DNA of 64,000 bases from positions 3,564,118 to 3,628,117 of the forward strand of contig NZ_JAIFZO010000002.1 in NCBI RefSeq assembly GCF_026341275.1, read 5' to 3'. The stretch comes from Streptomyces ortus. Lineage in GTDB: Bacteria > Actinomycetota > Actinomycetes > Streptomycetales > Streptomycetaceae. The notes beneath the pieces were generated by a model. The model saw only the letters and a program-made list of their open reading frames with translations. It did not search any database and had not been told where the DNA came from. Each line of letters opens with the position of its first letter. The first letter of the stretch is position 1. The position numbers and the translations under genes were made by a program. Below are positions 17,537-25,755 of this stretch, piece by piece.

Positions 17537-18697
17537 ATGGCTAAGAACAGCAGCTCAGCGACGACCGTCCCCGGCACCGTGTGGCTGGCACGTGGGCGTC
17601 ATCCCGGGGCCGATCCCGAACAGGACGTCCGGCGCAACCTGATCGCCCTCAAGGCGGCCGGGGTCATCGACGACTTCCTGGACCTCGACCCGGTGGAGGC
17701 CGGACGTTCCACCGTCCTGTATCCGCGGGAGGCGTCCGCCGCTCCCGGCCCGTCGGCCCGTCGCCTCTTCGAGGCCCACTGGCGCGTGACGGACGGCGTC
17801 ATGGTGCGCGCCCAGCTGACCACGTACGAGCCCCGGGGCCGCCGCTCGGACGACGAGGCGGTCACCTGGATCCTGGCCGCCGAGGCGGAGCTGCCGTGGG
17901 ACTTCCGATGGCCCTCGCCGGCCACCATGTTCTGGCCCGACAGCGAGCGCGTCGAATGGGACCACGACCTGCTGCCCGGGGTCCGTCTGCGGACGACGAA
18001 CCACCTGCCGACCGACGACAGCGAGCTGCGCCGCCGCCTGCGGGACTGCTCCCGCAACACCTGGTACATCCATGTCGTGGTGCATGAGGCCATGACGCCC
18101 GACGCGAGCGGGCAGCGGCCGGTCTCCGCGTTCCTGCCGCCGAGCCTGCGCCACCGTGTCGTGGAACACCGCGCCACGCCGGCACAGGCGGAGACCGCCG
18201 ACTTCGCGATGAAGCGGGAACTTGGCGTACGGATGCCGCGCGGCGGCGCCGTCGTCCTGCCCGCCCAGCCGCGCGGCCGGGACCACGACGCGGAGCACTT
18301 CAGCGTGCACACCGTCTTCCTCGACGGCTCCGAACCCACCGAACTCCTCGCCCTCATCACGGAGTTCGCCCACCTGCCGCGCCCGCTGCCCGACGGCGCC
18401 GAGCAGGCCCTCACCCAACTGCGCCAGGGCTGGCACCTGCTGACCCCGGACGAGGAACTGGCCCACGCCCAGAGCATGGCCGTCAAATACGCCGAAGCCC
18501 TCGACGCCATGACGAAGTCCTGCGACCTCTACCGGGAAGCGGCCGACGCCGCCCGGGCGGCGCTGGCCGAGTTCACCAGCGCCGCCGGTACGCCCCGGCT
18601 GTCGGCGCCGGAGACGCCCAAGGCGATCAGCTCACCGCTCAACGCCCTCAAGAAGGGGCTCGACCGCTTCCGGGACCCGAACAGACAGGACGTATGA
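17537..18697 (+). CDS. Unknown 386-residue protein
   Basis: Not recognised. No signal peptide or membrane span. The first ~290 residues appear as a mixed alpha/beta domain with many Trp and His (WDFRWPSPATMFWPDSERVEW, NTWYIHVVVHEAM). Residues ~310-350 are a likely coiled coil (ELAHAQSMAVKYAEALDAM...AADAARAALAEF), and the C-terminus is a basic tail (NALKKGLDRFRDPNRQ). Codon use is typical of a real Streptomyces gene. The start is the ATG at 17537; the ribosome site is weak. A GNAT gene follows after 24 bases. Confidence 0.7.
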   Translation: MAKNSSSATTVPGTVWLARGRHPGADPEQDVRRNLIALKAAGVIDDFLDLDPVEAGRSTVLYPREASAAPGPSARRLFEAHWRVTDGVMVRAQLTTYEPRGRRSDDEAVTWILAAEAELPWDFRWPSPATMFWPDSERVEWDHDLLPGVRLRTTNHLPTDDSELRRRLRDCSRNTWYIHVVVHEAMTPDASGQRPVSAFLPPSLRHRVVEHRATPAQAETADFAMKRELGVRMPRGGAVVLPAQPRGRDHDAEHFSVHTVFLDGSEPTELLALITEFAHLPRPLPDGAEQALTQLRQGWHLLTPDEELAHAQSMAVKYAEALDAMTKSCDLYREAADAARAALAEFTSAAGTPRLSAPETPKAISSPLNALKKGLDRFRDPNRQDV

Positions 18698-18721
18698 GAA
18701 CCGTCTCGATACAGTCGGGCA

Positions 18722-19237
18722 GTGCCTGAACTGGAGCTGCTGCACACCGATTACGCCGCGGCGGTCCTGGCCTTCGAGCTGGCCAACTGCGCCTACTTCG
18801 CGGCCTCGGTCTCCGACCGCGGCGACGCCTTCTTCGACGAGTTCCCCGACGTGTTCAGCGCCTCGCTGGCCGACCAGGACGCCGGAGTCTGCGCCTTCTA
18901 CGTGCTCCTCGCCGAGGACGGTTCGGTACTCGGCAGGTTCAACCTGTACGACCTGGAGGACGGCACCGCGAGACTCGGCTATCGCGTCGCGCAGCACGCC
19001 TCCGGCCGTGGCGTGGCGACCGCGACGGTGCGGGAGTTGTGCCGGCTGGCGGCGGCCCGGCACGGACTGCACACCCTGCGGGCGGCCACCGCACAGGAGA
19101 ATGCCGCGTCCCGGGCGGTGTTGACCCACGCCGGCTTCGTCCCCGTCGGACCGGCCGACCCGGCCCACCTCGGTGGCAGGCCGGGCACCTGGTACCAGCA
19201 CGACCTGCGTCCGCGGCGGAGCCCCGCCGACAGGTAG
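18722..19237 (+). CDS. GNAT-family N-acetyltransferase
   Basis: 171 aa RimJ/RimL-like acetyltransferase. The acetyl-CoA pyrophosphate loop is in YRVAQHASGRGVATATVREL, and AATAQENAASRAVLTHAGFV is the typical C-terminal motif of the family. The acceptor may be a protein N-terminus or a small amine; it cannot be told. The start is the GTG at 18722, 24 bases after the unknown gene, so the two may be cotranscribed. Confidence 0.85.
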   Translation: MPELELLHTDYAAAVLAFELANCAYFAASVSDRGDAFFDEFPDVFSASLADQDAGVCAFYVLLAEDGSVLGRFNLYDLEDGTARLGYRVAQHASGRGVATATVRELCRLAAARHGLHTLRAATAQENAASRAVLTHAGFVPVGPADPAHLGGRPGTWYQHDLRPRRSPADR

Positions 19238-19265
19238 GGGAACAGCTGTCCCGGCGCGACGGCGG

Positions 19266-20741
19266 TCAGGGGATATGCACGCCCGGGCCGTTGTCGCCGC
19301 TGAGGTTGTAGCCGTACTCTGCCCGTGCCGACGGCCCCCCGAAGTCCACGGGGTTGTGCGCGGACGACTTCGAGGCCGTCAGGCCGGATGCCGTGCCGCG
19401 CAGCAGCCACACCGCGCCGCCGTTACTGACCGAACCGAGATCCTCCCCGGGCGCGCCCGCCGTCAGATCGGCCTTCCCGTCCCCCGTCACATCGAGCAGC
19501 CGCACCGAGCCGCCGAACACGTCGTTCTTCTCCGCGACCCCCGGCACGCCCGCGGTGTCCTGGTGGAACGCCTGCGCGCCCGCGCCGGTGACGCCGCCCC
19601 TGCCGCCCTTGAGGAGCACCACGGAACCGGCCCTGGCCACCGAACCGATCGCTTCACCAGGGACACCCACGGCCAGGTCGGGATACCCGTCGCCGTTCAC
19701 GTCGCCCGCGCTCAGACGCGCACCGAAGGCGTCGTTCTTCTCACTCGTGCCGGGCACGCCCGCGGTCTGCTGGGTGATGGTCACCGTACGGGTCTGGCTG
19801 GGTCCCGCGGCCGAGCCGTAATAGATCTTGACGGTACCGGGGTCGTCGACCATCTCGGTGTCGCCGCCCGGGAACTCGCGGGTGGCGAGGTCGGCGTAAC
19901 CGTCCTGGTCGAAGTCGGCGACGGCGGTGGCGGACGCGGAGGACAACCGCTGCGGGACGGTGGACAGGCCGTCCTTCGTGCCGAGCCACAGCTTGCCGCC
20001 CTCGGCGTGGTTCTCGTAGACATAGAAGGTCGCGAGGTCCTCGATGCCGTCGCCGTCGAAGTCGCCGGCCGCGGTGGAGGAGATCGTGTTGTCGGTGCTG
20101 AACACCAGCATCCGCTGTTCACGGGCGGGTGCCCCGGTGCGCTCGAACGGGCCGTAGAGCACGTCGCGGTAGTCGTACTCGTCGCCGTTGCCCATGAACA
20201 GGTCCGTGTGACCGTCCCCGTCGAAGTCGCCCGCCGTGATGTCGCCGCCGACGTCCGCGTTCTCCGGTGCCCCGGGGACGCGGACGGAATCCTGGCCGGA
20301 GATGCCCGTCTTCCGGCCCCACAGGACGATCACCGATCCGCTGATGTTGCCCTCCGGCTGGTACTCGCGGGTCGTCACGGCCAGGTCGGTCAGGCCGTCG
20401 CCGTCCAGGTCGCGGGGGATCAGCTCGTAACCGAAGACGCCGTTGTCGCGGGAGGCGCCGGGCACGCCCGGGGTGTCCTGGGTGATGACGGTGGGGTGGG
20501 CCGTGTCGAGGCCGGCCGCCGAGCCGTAGGTGATCGTGAGGTAGCCGGCCCAGGCGTGACCGCCCACCGTTGCGGCGGTGGCGGCGACCGCGACGTCCTG
20601 GTAGCCGTCGCCGTTGAAGTCCTCGCGCACGGTGGTGGCACGCCCCGCGGCGGACGCGGTGCCCGCGACGAGCTGCACGCTGAAGGTGCCGATCAGAGCG
20701 GCGACCACGGCGGTCGGTACGGCCAGTCGACGGATGCCCAC
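19266..20741 (-). CDS. Secreted FG-GAP/VCBS repeat protein (beta-propeller)
   Basis: 491 aa. A signal peptide spans residues 1-32 (VVAALIGTFSVQLVAGTASA). At least seven calcium-binding FG-GAP-type motifs are visible: DFNGDGYQDV, DLDGDGLTDL, DFDGDGHTDL, DFDGDGIEDL, DFDQDGYADL, DVNGDGYPDL and DVTGDGKADL. This predicts one seven-bladed integrin-alpha-like propeller on the cell surface or secreted. The ligand is unknown. The GTG at 20741 follows AGGAGGACTC; an upstream ATG in frame lacks a site and would bury the signal peptide. Confidence 0.85.
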   Translation of the reverse strand: MGIRRLAVPTAVVAALIGTFSVQLVAGTASAAGRATTVREDFNGDGYQDVAVAATAATVGGHAWAGYLTITYGSAAGLDTAHPTVITQDTPGVPGASRDNGVFGYELIPRDLDGDGLTDLAVTTREYQPEGNISGSVIVLWGRKTGISGQDSVRVPGAPENADVGGDITAGDFDGDGHTDLFMGNGDEYDYRDVLYGPFERTGAPAREQRMLVFSTDNTISSTAAGDFDGDGIEDLATFYVYENHAEGGKLWLGTKDGLSTVPQRLSSASATAVADFDQDGYADLATREFPGGDTEMVDDPGTVKIYYGSAAGPSQTRTVTITQQTAGVPGTSEKNDAFGARLSAGDVNGDGYPDLAVGVPGEAIGSVARAGSVVLLKGGRGGVTGAGAQAFHQDTAGVPGVAEKNDVFGGSVRLLDVTGDGKADLTAGAPGEDLGSVSNGGAVWLLRGTASGLTASKSSAHNPVDFGGPSARAEYGYNLSGDNGPGVHIP

Positions 20742-20910
20742 GAGTCCTCCTGACGGTCCGCGGCCTCCTGGGCCGCGCACGGCTGACATTCGCCTGTCAG
20801 ACACGCGGGAACGGCCGATGGTTGTGTGCCGAACACCACGTGAACAGAGGGATCGGGGCCGTTCGTGCGGCGGGGTCTCTGCGCCGGCCGCCGCACGAGC
20901 AGCCGTCCGC

Positions 20911-20955
20911 CGGCCAGGAAGCGGACGGCCAGGAGGCGGACGGTCAGGAGGCGGA
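20911..20955. repeat. Three 15-bp tandem repeats across a stop codon
   Basis: Three head-to-tail copies of CGG(C/T)CAGGA(G/A)GCGGA at 20911, 20926 and 20941. The last copy contains the stop codon of the DUF4157 gene (read on the minus strand). Two copies carry TGG where the gene-proximal copy carries TGA. Confidence 0.85.
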
Positions 20956-23172
20956 ATCGCTCCGCTTGCCGATCAGGTCCCGGTACAGGGCCGCGCGTTC
21001 CTCATGCGTCTTGGCCGCGTCCAGACCGGCCTTCCAGTCCTTCTCCAGGTCCTTCAGCTTCTGCACCCAGTCGCCGAACTCCCGCAGGTCGACGTGGCGT
21101 TGGCTCGATTCGAGAGGAGCCTTGCCGCCGATCTTGTCGTCCTTGTGGCCGCCCAGCTGACTCACGGGGTTGCTGTTCTTCTCACTGCTCGTCAGACCGT
21201 GCTCGTAGCCGTCGGGGGTCCGGCCTCCCGGCCCGGCGGTCTCGATACCGACCTGCAGGGCCCCGTCCCGCTTGGCGCTCGGGGGCTTGTAGCCCATGAA
21301 CGCGTGTCCGTACGACTCGTTCGGAAGAATGGTGTCGCCGTGGAAGTCCTTGTTGCCCATGCCCCTGAGGGCCAGCGGCAGACCGTAGAGGTGGCTGTGC
21401 GGATCCAGCCAGTTCTGCAGGGTGGCCCCGATCTCACCCTTCTCCACGAACCTGCCCCGCGTGCCGTCCTTCTGGTTGTCGCCGATGTCCATGTGATGCG
21501 TACCGAACCCGCGCCGGTACACCGGCTTCTCGGGCGTCGACCTGGGCTCCCAGAACTTCCGGTCCTCCTTGGTGATGTGGAGCCACTGCGGCAGCTCGTA
21601 ACCGTGCTGGCCGTCGGCAAGTTGCGGAATGCGGATGTTGACGCGTCCGCCGTAGGCCAGGGCGTGGGCGACGTCGTCCTTGAAGTCCTCGTGGACGCCG
21701 GCCTCAGGGTTGAAGACCTTCAGCCCCTCCTTCAGGATCAGGAAGATCTTGGTCAGCAGCTCGGTGCCGCGCGCGACCCGCTCCCGGTGCTTGGCGGCGT
21801 CCGGCACCTTGTCGCTGATCCCGGGAGGGAGCATGGTGTCGACGAAGGTCTGGAAGATCTGCTCGTTCCGCTCCCCCGCGAGCCGGTCCTTCTCCGGCCC
21901 CGGGGTGTCTTCGGCGTGCATCGCCATGTGCCGGCCGAGCTGGTAGTCCGATCGGCTGGGTTCCACCGGCGGCCTGCCCGCACTGTGGTTCTCGGTCTCC
22001 TGCTCCCAGCGCAGGGTGGCCACGAACAGGCGCTTGCCCTCCGGCTGCTCCAGCCAGTCGTGGAACTTGCCCGCCTTGAGGTAGGTCTCGGCCTCGGTAT
22101 GGGTGCACAGGCCCACGGTCTTCAGCCACTTGGGGTCCTCGGACTCCACTGCCTTGATCGTCCGCAGCTCTTCGTCCGTGAACCTCGGGCCGCTTCGCAC
22201 CCGCTTGTGGATGACGGCCCGTACTTCCTTGTTCCTGATCTCCTGATTGCCGCCGACGAGCAGCCGCGCGAGACGGACGACGGCCGGCAGCGTGGCCACG
22301 GTGGGCGGCTCCGCCACGGTCGAGGGTTCCGCCACGGTCGGCGGCTCGGCCGTGGGTACGGGGCCGGGGCGGTCCGCCCGCTGGACGGGGACGGATCCGT
22401 CCGCGCTGCGCTGCACCGCCCCGCGGGGTAAGGCGGGTAACGACGCCCCCGGGAGGGAGAGGTCGGGCGCCGAACCCCGGGCCAGCTTGCGCCCGTTGGC
22501 GCCGGCACTCCGCTCGAACGAGTCGTCCGGTCGGGAGACCTTCTCGCCCTTGCCGTTGTCGGTGCCGGGAACGGGCCCCAGCGCCTGCTGACGCACGTGG
22601 TCGACCTCTTCGTACATGACTTCGTCGCTGACGCGGCTCCCACCGAGCACGATGTGGGAGCCGGTCGTGTAGGCGAGAGCGCCGAGGTCCTCCGCCGAAC
22701 GCTGGGCGAGGGGACCGTTGTGCACGCGTACGTGACCGAAGGGCATGTTGTAGGCCTGCTCGGCCCGCTGCAGGACGCGGGGCTCCAGGGGGCGGCCGGG
22801 GGAACCGACGGCGTCGCGGACCGATGGCCGCCGCTGGACCGGCGCGGTCCCCTCGGCCTCGTGCCCCGCGGTCCCACCCCTGGTCCCGCTCTGCGGGCCG
22901 TCGGTGTCCTTCTCTTCGGGCACGCTCTGCCGCCCGTCGGCTGTCTTCTCCTCGGGCACGCTCCGCTGCCCATCGGCGTTCTTCCCTTCTGGCACGTTCT
23001 GCTGCCCTTCGGGGCGCTGCTCGTTCCGTGCCCGCTGGATCGCGCGCGTCACCGCGGCGTTTCCGGCGGCCTGCTGGAGAGCGATCAGCGGGTGCAGGGC
23101 CGTGGGCGGCCGGGAGGCGGGACGTTTGCCCGCACTGTCCGCTCCCTTGTCGTTCTCCCTTTGGATACGCAT
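20944..23172 (-). CDS. DUF4157 (eCIS core domain) protein with unknown C-terminal domain
   Basis: 742 aa. Residues ~29-48 carry the leader-like motif LIALQQAAGNAAVTRAIQRA seen in many DUF4157 proteins. Residues ~57-95 are tandem 12-residue repeats (VPEEKTADGRQS). The DUF4157 domain (about 115-200) has the typical FGHVRVHNG and AYTTGSHIVLG, but the HExxH metalloprotease motif reads EEVDHV, losing the first His. A Pro/Val-rich linker follows, then ~430 residues I cannot assign, rich in His/Asp (GFGTHHMDIGDNQ, DPHSHLYGLPLALRGMGN, DFHGDT). DUF4157 proteins are often effectors or partners of contractile injection systems or polymorphic toxins. No CIS gene is in this window. AAAGGGG precedes the ATG. 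Confidence 0.75.
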   Translation of the reverse strand: MRIQRENDKGADSAGKRPASRPPTALHPLIALQQAAGNAAVTRAIQRARNEQRPEGQQNVPEGKNADGQRSVPEEKTADGRQSVPEEKDTDGPQSGTRGGTAGHEAEGTAPVQRRPSVRDAVGSPGRPLEPRVLQRAEQAYNMPFGHVRVHNGPLAQRSAEDLGALAYTTGSHIVLGGSRVSDEVMYEEVDHVRQQALGPVPGTDNGKGEKVSRPDDSFERSAGANGRKLARGSAPDLSLPGASLPALPRGAVQRSADGSVPVQRADRPGPVPTAEPPTVAEPSTVAEPPTVATLPAVVRLARLLVGGNQEIRNKEVRAVIHKRVRSGPRFTDEELRTIKAVESEDPKWLKTVGLCTHTEAETYLKAGKFHDWLEQPEGKRLFVATLRWEQETENHSAGRPPVEPSRSDYQLGRHMAMHAEDTPGPEKDRLAGERNEQIFQTFVDTMLPPGISDKVPDAAKHRERVARGTELLTKIFLILKEGLKVFNPEAGVHEDFKDDVAHALAYGGRVNIRIPQLADGQHGYELPQWLHITKEDRKFWEPRSTPEKPVYRRGFGTHHMDIGDNQKDGTRGRFVEKGEIGATLQNWLDPHSHLYGLPLALRGMGNKDFHGDTILPNESYGHAFMGYKPPSAKRDGALQVGIETAGPGGRTPDGYEHGLTSSEKNSNPVSQLGGHKDDKIGGKAPLESSQRHVDLREFGDWVQKLKDLEKDWKAGLDAAKTHEERAALYRDLIGKRSDSAS

Positions 23173-23271
23173 ATTTTCCCCTTTGTTGGCTGTTGCTTCT
23201 TCCCTCCTATCCGGCAGGCGTCGAAGTCGGGATGTCCACGGGGGCAGAACCGGGGGCAGCCCGGTACCCGT

Positions 23272-24204
23272 TCAGTACCCCGCGGCGAGTTGCACGGCCG
23301 CCGCGGCGCCCGCCAGATAACCGGAGGCCACGGCCGCCGCCATGGACGGCGGTACCGAGGTGGCGGCATCACCGGCCGCGTACAGCCCGGGGACGCCGGT
23401 CCGGCCCATCGCGTCGACCTTGATCGCTTCGACACTGAGCATCTCGTCCGGTTCGCACAGTGACGCTCCGAGATCCCGCGCCAGTGAGGAGCGCTGATAG
23501 AGGGTCGACTTGACCAGCAGAGCCCCGAGGGCGAGTTCGGCGCCATCGGCGAAGACCGCCGCCCGCAGCTCGGTCCCCGGCCCGTCGAGGGCACTGACCG
23601 GCCGTTCGTCCCAGCCCACTCGGCCGGCGGTCAGCTGCTCGCGCTGCCCGTCGGTCAGCTCGACCCCGTTGGTCAGCAACGTGATCCGATCGCTCCAGGC
23701 CCGGAGGTTCAGCGCTCCGTGCACACCGACCGCGCCCGTCGCGAGAACACCCAGCGGGCGGTCACCGACCTCCCAGCCGTGACAGAACGGGCAGTGGAAG
23801 ACCGCGTCCCCCCATCGTTCGGACAAGCCGGGCACCTGGGGGTGTCGGTAGTCCGTTCCCGGTGCCAGGACCAGGCTCCGCGCCCGCTCGCGACGGCCGT
23901 CACCGAGGGTGAGGACGAAGGTTCCGTCGTCCTCCCGCGCACCGTGGGTGACCTCGCCACTGTGCAGCTCGACGGACGGATAGGCCAGCAGTTCGGCGCG
24001 GCCCGCGGCGTAGTACCGGGCAGGAGGCCGCCCATCGTGTCCGAGCAGTCCCGCGACACCCCCCGCGACCAGGTTGCTCTGCCGGCCGGCGTCGATGACC
24101 ATGGTGCCGCGCCGGGCCCGGCCGAGCGTAAGTGCGGCACTCAGTCCGGCAGCCCCCGCGCCGACCACGACGCAGTCCTTCGTTCCGCTGTGATTCTCGT
24201 TCAT
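23272..24204 (-). CDS. Thioredoxin-reductase-like FAD oxidoreductase
   Basis: 310 aa. The FAD motif is GAGAAGLSAAL, the redox pair is Cys-Pro-Phe-Cys in FHCPFCHGWEVG, and the C-terminal FAD motif is LYAAGDAA. This group is close to bacterial thioredoxin reductases but usually lacks a known thioredoxin partner, and some members modify natural products (holomycin/gliotoxin-type disulfides). The ATG at 24204 is chosen because the longer frame runs into the divergent gene. It is divergent from an AraC-type regulator that starts 90 bases away. Confidence 0.85.
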   Translation of the reverse strand: MNENHSGTKDCVVVGAGAAGLSAALTLGRARRGTMVIDAGRQSNLVAGGVAGLLGHDGRPPARYYAAGRAELLAYPSVELHSGEVTHGAREDDGTFVLTLGDGRRERARSLVLAPGTDYRHPQVPGLSERWGDAVFHCPFCHGWEVGDRPLGVLATGAVGVHGALNLRAWSDRITLLTNGVELTDGQREQLTAGRVGWDERPVSALDGPGTELRAAVFADGAELALGALLVKSTLYQRSSLARDLGASLCEPDEMLSVEAIKVDAMGRTGVPGLYAAGDAATSVPPSMAAAVASGYLAGAAAAVQLAAGY

Positions 24205-24293
24205 GCCACTCACTGAACCAGCGGCTGACGTGCTCGGACATACGCGGCCGTCGCCACCGCATACGCGTTTGGACGGCCGATACAATTGGATGG

Positions 24294-25256
24294 GTGGACA
24301 TGATCAGCCAGGCCGTCTCCGGTCTTCGCGTCGGACGTGAGACCGTCCGACGCTTCCGTCAGTCGGGTCCGTGGGGCATGCGGTACGCCGGCTTGAGCGG
24401 GAGCGGTTTCCACGTGGTCCTGCGGGGCTCCGGCTGGCTCGTCTCAGCCGACGCGCCGCCCGTCGCCCTGCACCCCGGCGATGTCGTCCTGGTCACCTCC
24501 GGAGCGGACCACGGGCTAAGCCACGCTCCGTGTCTGCTCGACGGGCTGCCGCAGGTGACCCTGGGCCTCGACCGCCCGCCCGCCGGCCCGGCCGACTTCG
24601 AGTTCCTCTGCGGCGCCTACCGTCTGGACCACGGCCAGGTGCACCCGTACCTCACGGTCATGCCGGACCTGCTCGTGGTGTCTCCCGACCATGGCCGGTT
24701 CCCGGCACTGCGGTCGGTCATCGACCTGCTCGACGACGACACGGCACAAGCACAGGCGCACGCCCAGTCACAGTCACACGCGCAGGCGCAGGCACAGGCG
24801 CAGCAGGGTACGAGGGTGACGCGGTCGGCGCTGCTCGACCTCATGCTCGTTCACGTGCTGCGTCAGTGGATGGAGGACGAAGGCTCGCAGGGCCGGCCCG
24901 TGCTGTCCGACCCGGCGATCACCTCCGCGCTGCGCACGATCCACAACGAGCCGCAGACGCAGTGGACGGTTGCGCGGCTCAGTGAGACCGTGTGCATGTC
25001 GCGGGTGGCGTTCACGCGGCGCTTCACGTCAGTGGTCGGCAAGCCGCCCATGACGTATCTGCGGCAGTGGCGGCTCAGTTGCGCCGCCCGGCTGCTCAGG
25101 GAGACGGACGCGTCGCTGGCCGCGATTGCCCGGCAGGTCGGCTACTCGACGGAGTTCGCCTTCGCCGGCGCGTTCCGGCGCGAGTACGGAGTCCCGCCGG
25201 GGCGGTTCCGGCAGGCCCAGGCGCACCCCCATGAGTCGGCGCCGGCCGGTCGTTGA
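24294..25256 (+). CDS. AraC-family regulator with cupin sensor domain
   Basis: 320 aa. An N-terminal cupin domain (AraC-binding type, residues ~25-140) is followed by a low-complexity Gln/Ala/His linker (AQAQAHAQSQSHAQAQAQAQ) and a C-terminal double helix-turn-helix (LSETVCMSRVAFTRRFTSVV; IARQVGYSTEFAFAGAFRRE). The GTG at 24294 gives the usual MDMISQAV start. TACAAT (24281-24286) ends seven bases before it, suggesting a leaderless transcript. It probably regulates the divergent flavoprotein gene. Confidence 0.87.
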   Translation: MDMISQAVSGLRVGRETVRRFRQSGPWGMRYAGLSGSGFHVVLRGSGWLVSADAPPVALHPGDVVLVTSGADHGLSHAPCLLDGLPQVTLGLDRPPAGPADFEFLCGAYRLDHGQVHPYLTVMPDLLVVSPDHGRFPALRSVIDLLDDDTAQAQAHAQSQSHAQAQAQAQQGTRVTRSALLDLMLVHVLRQWMEDEGSQGRPVLSDPAITSALRTIHNEPQTQWTVARLSETVCMSRVAFTRRFTSVVGKPPMTYLRQWRLSCAARLLRETDASLAAIARQVGYSTEFAFAGAFRREYGVPPGRFRQAQAHPHESAPAGR

Positions 25257-25292
25257 GGGCGGACCCACCGGGACGGTCGGGCAGGCGCGTGC

Positions 25293-25685
25293 TCAGCTCT
25301 CCGAGCCTGTCCGCTCGTCGTCGTGCGCCACGGCGTATCCGGGCACGGAGGGCCACCGCACGGTCAGTACCACGGACTCGTCCTCCGCGACCCAGGAGTG
25401 GTCGACTCCCCGGCCCCACACGACATAGTCGCCCTGTTCCTCCAGGAGCACGCTTCGACCGGGGAACTCCATACGGAAGCGGCCCGTGATGAGCACCAGG
25501 AGAGCTGTCCGCACCTCGCCCTTCACCCACTGCGCCCGCCCCTCGCCCCGTGGGTGGACGCCCCATTTGACCTCCAGGGCATCGCTGTGGCGCGGATCGC
25601 CGTGCTCCTTGAAGTGTCCGAGCAGCCAACCCCGGTCCAGGGCCGCGTCCTTGCCGGCGTTGCCCACGTACACGCTCTCTTCCAT
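25293..25685 (-). CDS. Small cupin-like protein
   Basis: 130 aa. The pattern of beta strands with LITGRFRMEFPGRSVLLEEQGDYVVWG and HSWVAEDESVVLTVRWPS resembles a single-domain cupin. No signal peptide. The start is the ATG at 25685, giving MEESVYVGNAG. Metal ligands are not clear, so an enzymatic role is doubtful. It follows the glycosyltransferase gene on the same strand after 70 bases and may be cotranscribed. Confidence 0.65.
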   Translation of the reverse strand: MEESVYVGNAGKDAALDRGWLLGHFKEHGDPRHSDALEVKWGVHPRGEGRAQWVKGEVRTALLVLITGRFRMEFPGRSVLLEEQGDYVVWGRGVDHSWVAEDESVVLTVRWPSVPGYAVAHDDERTGSES

Positions 25686-25755
25686 GCGCCCGAACGCTAG
25701 CAGCCGGCGGCCGGCCGGCACGTGGTGCGGCGGCCCGAGGCCTGGTCGGTCCCGC

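Noticed and set aside
22890..23010. CRISPR-like repeat pattern
   Set aside because: These are in-frame coding repeats of the DUF4157 protein without spacers.
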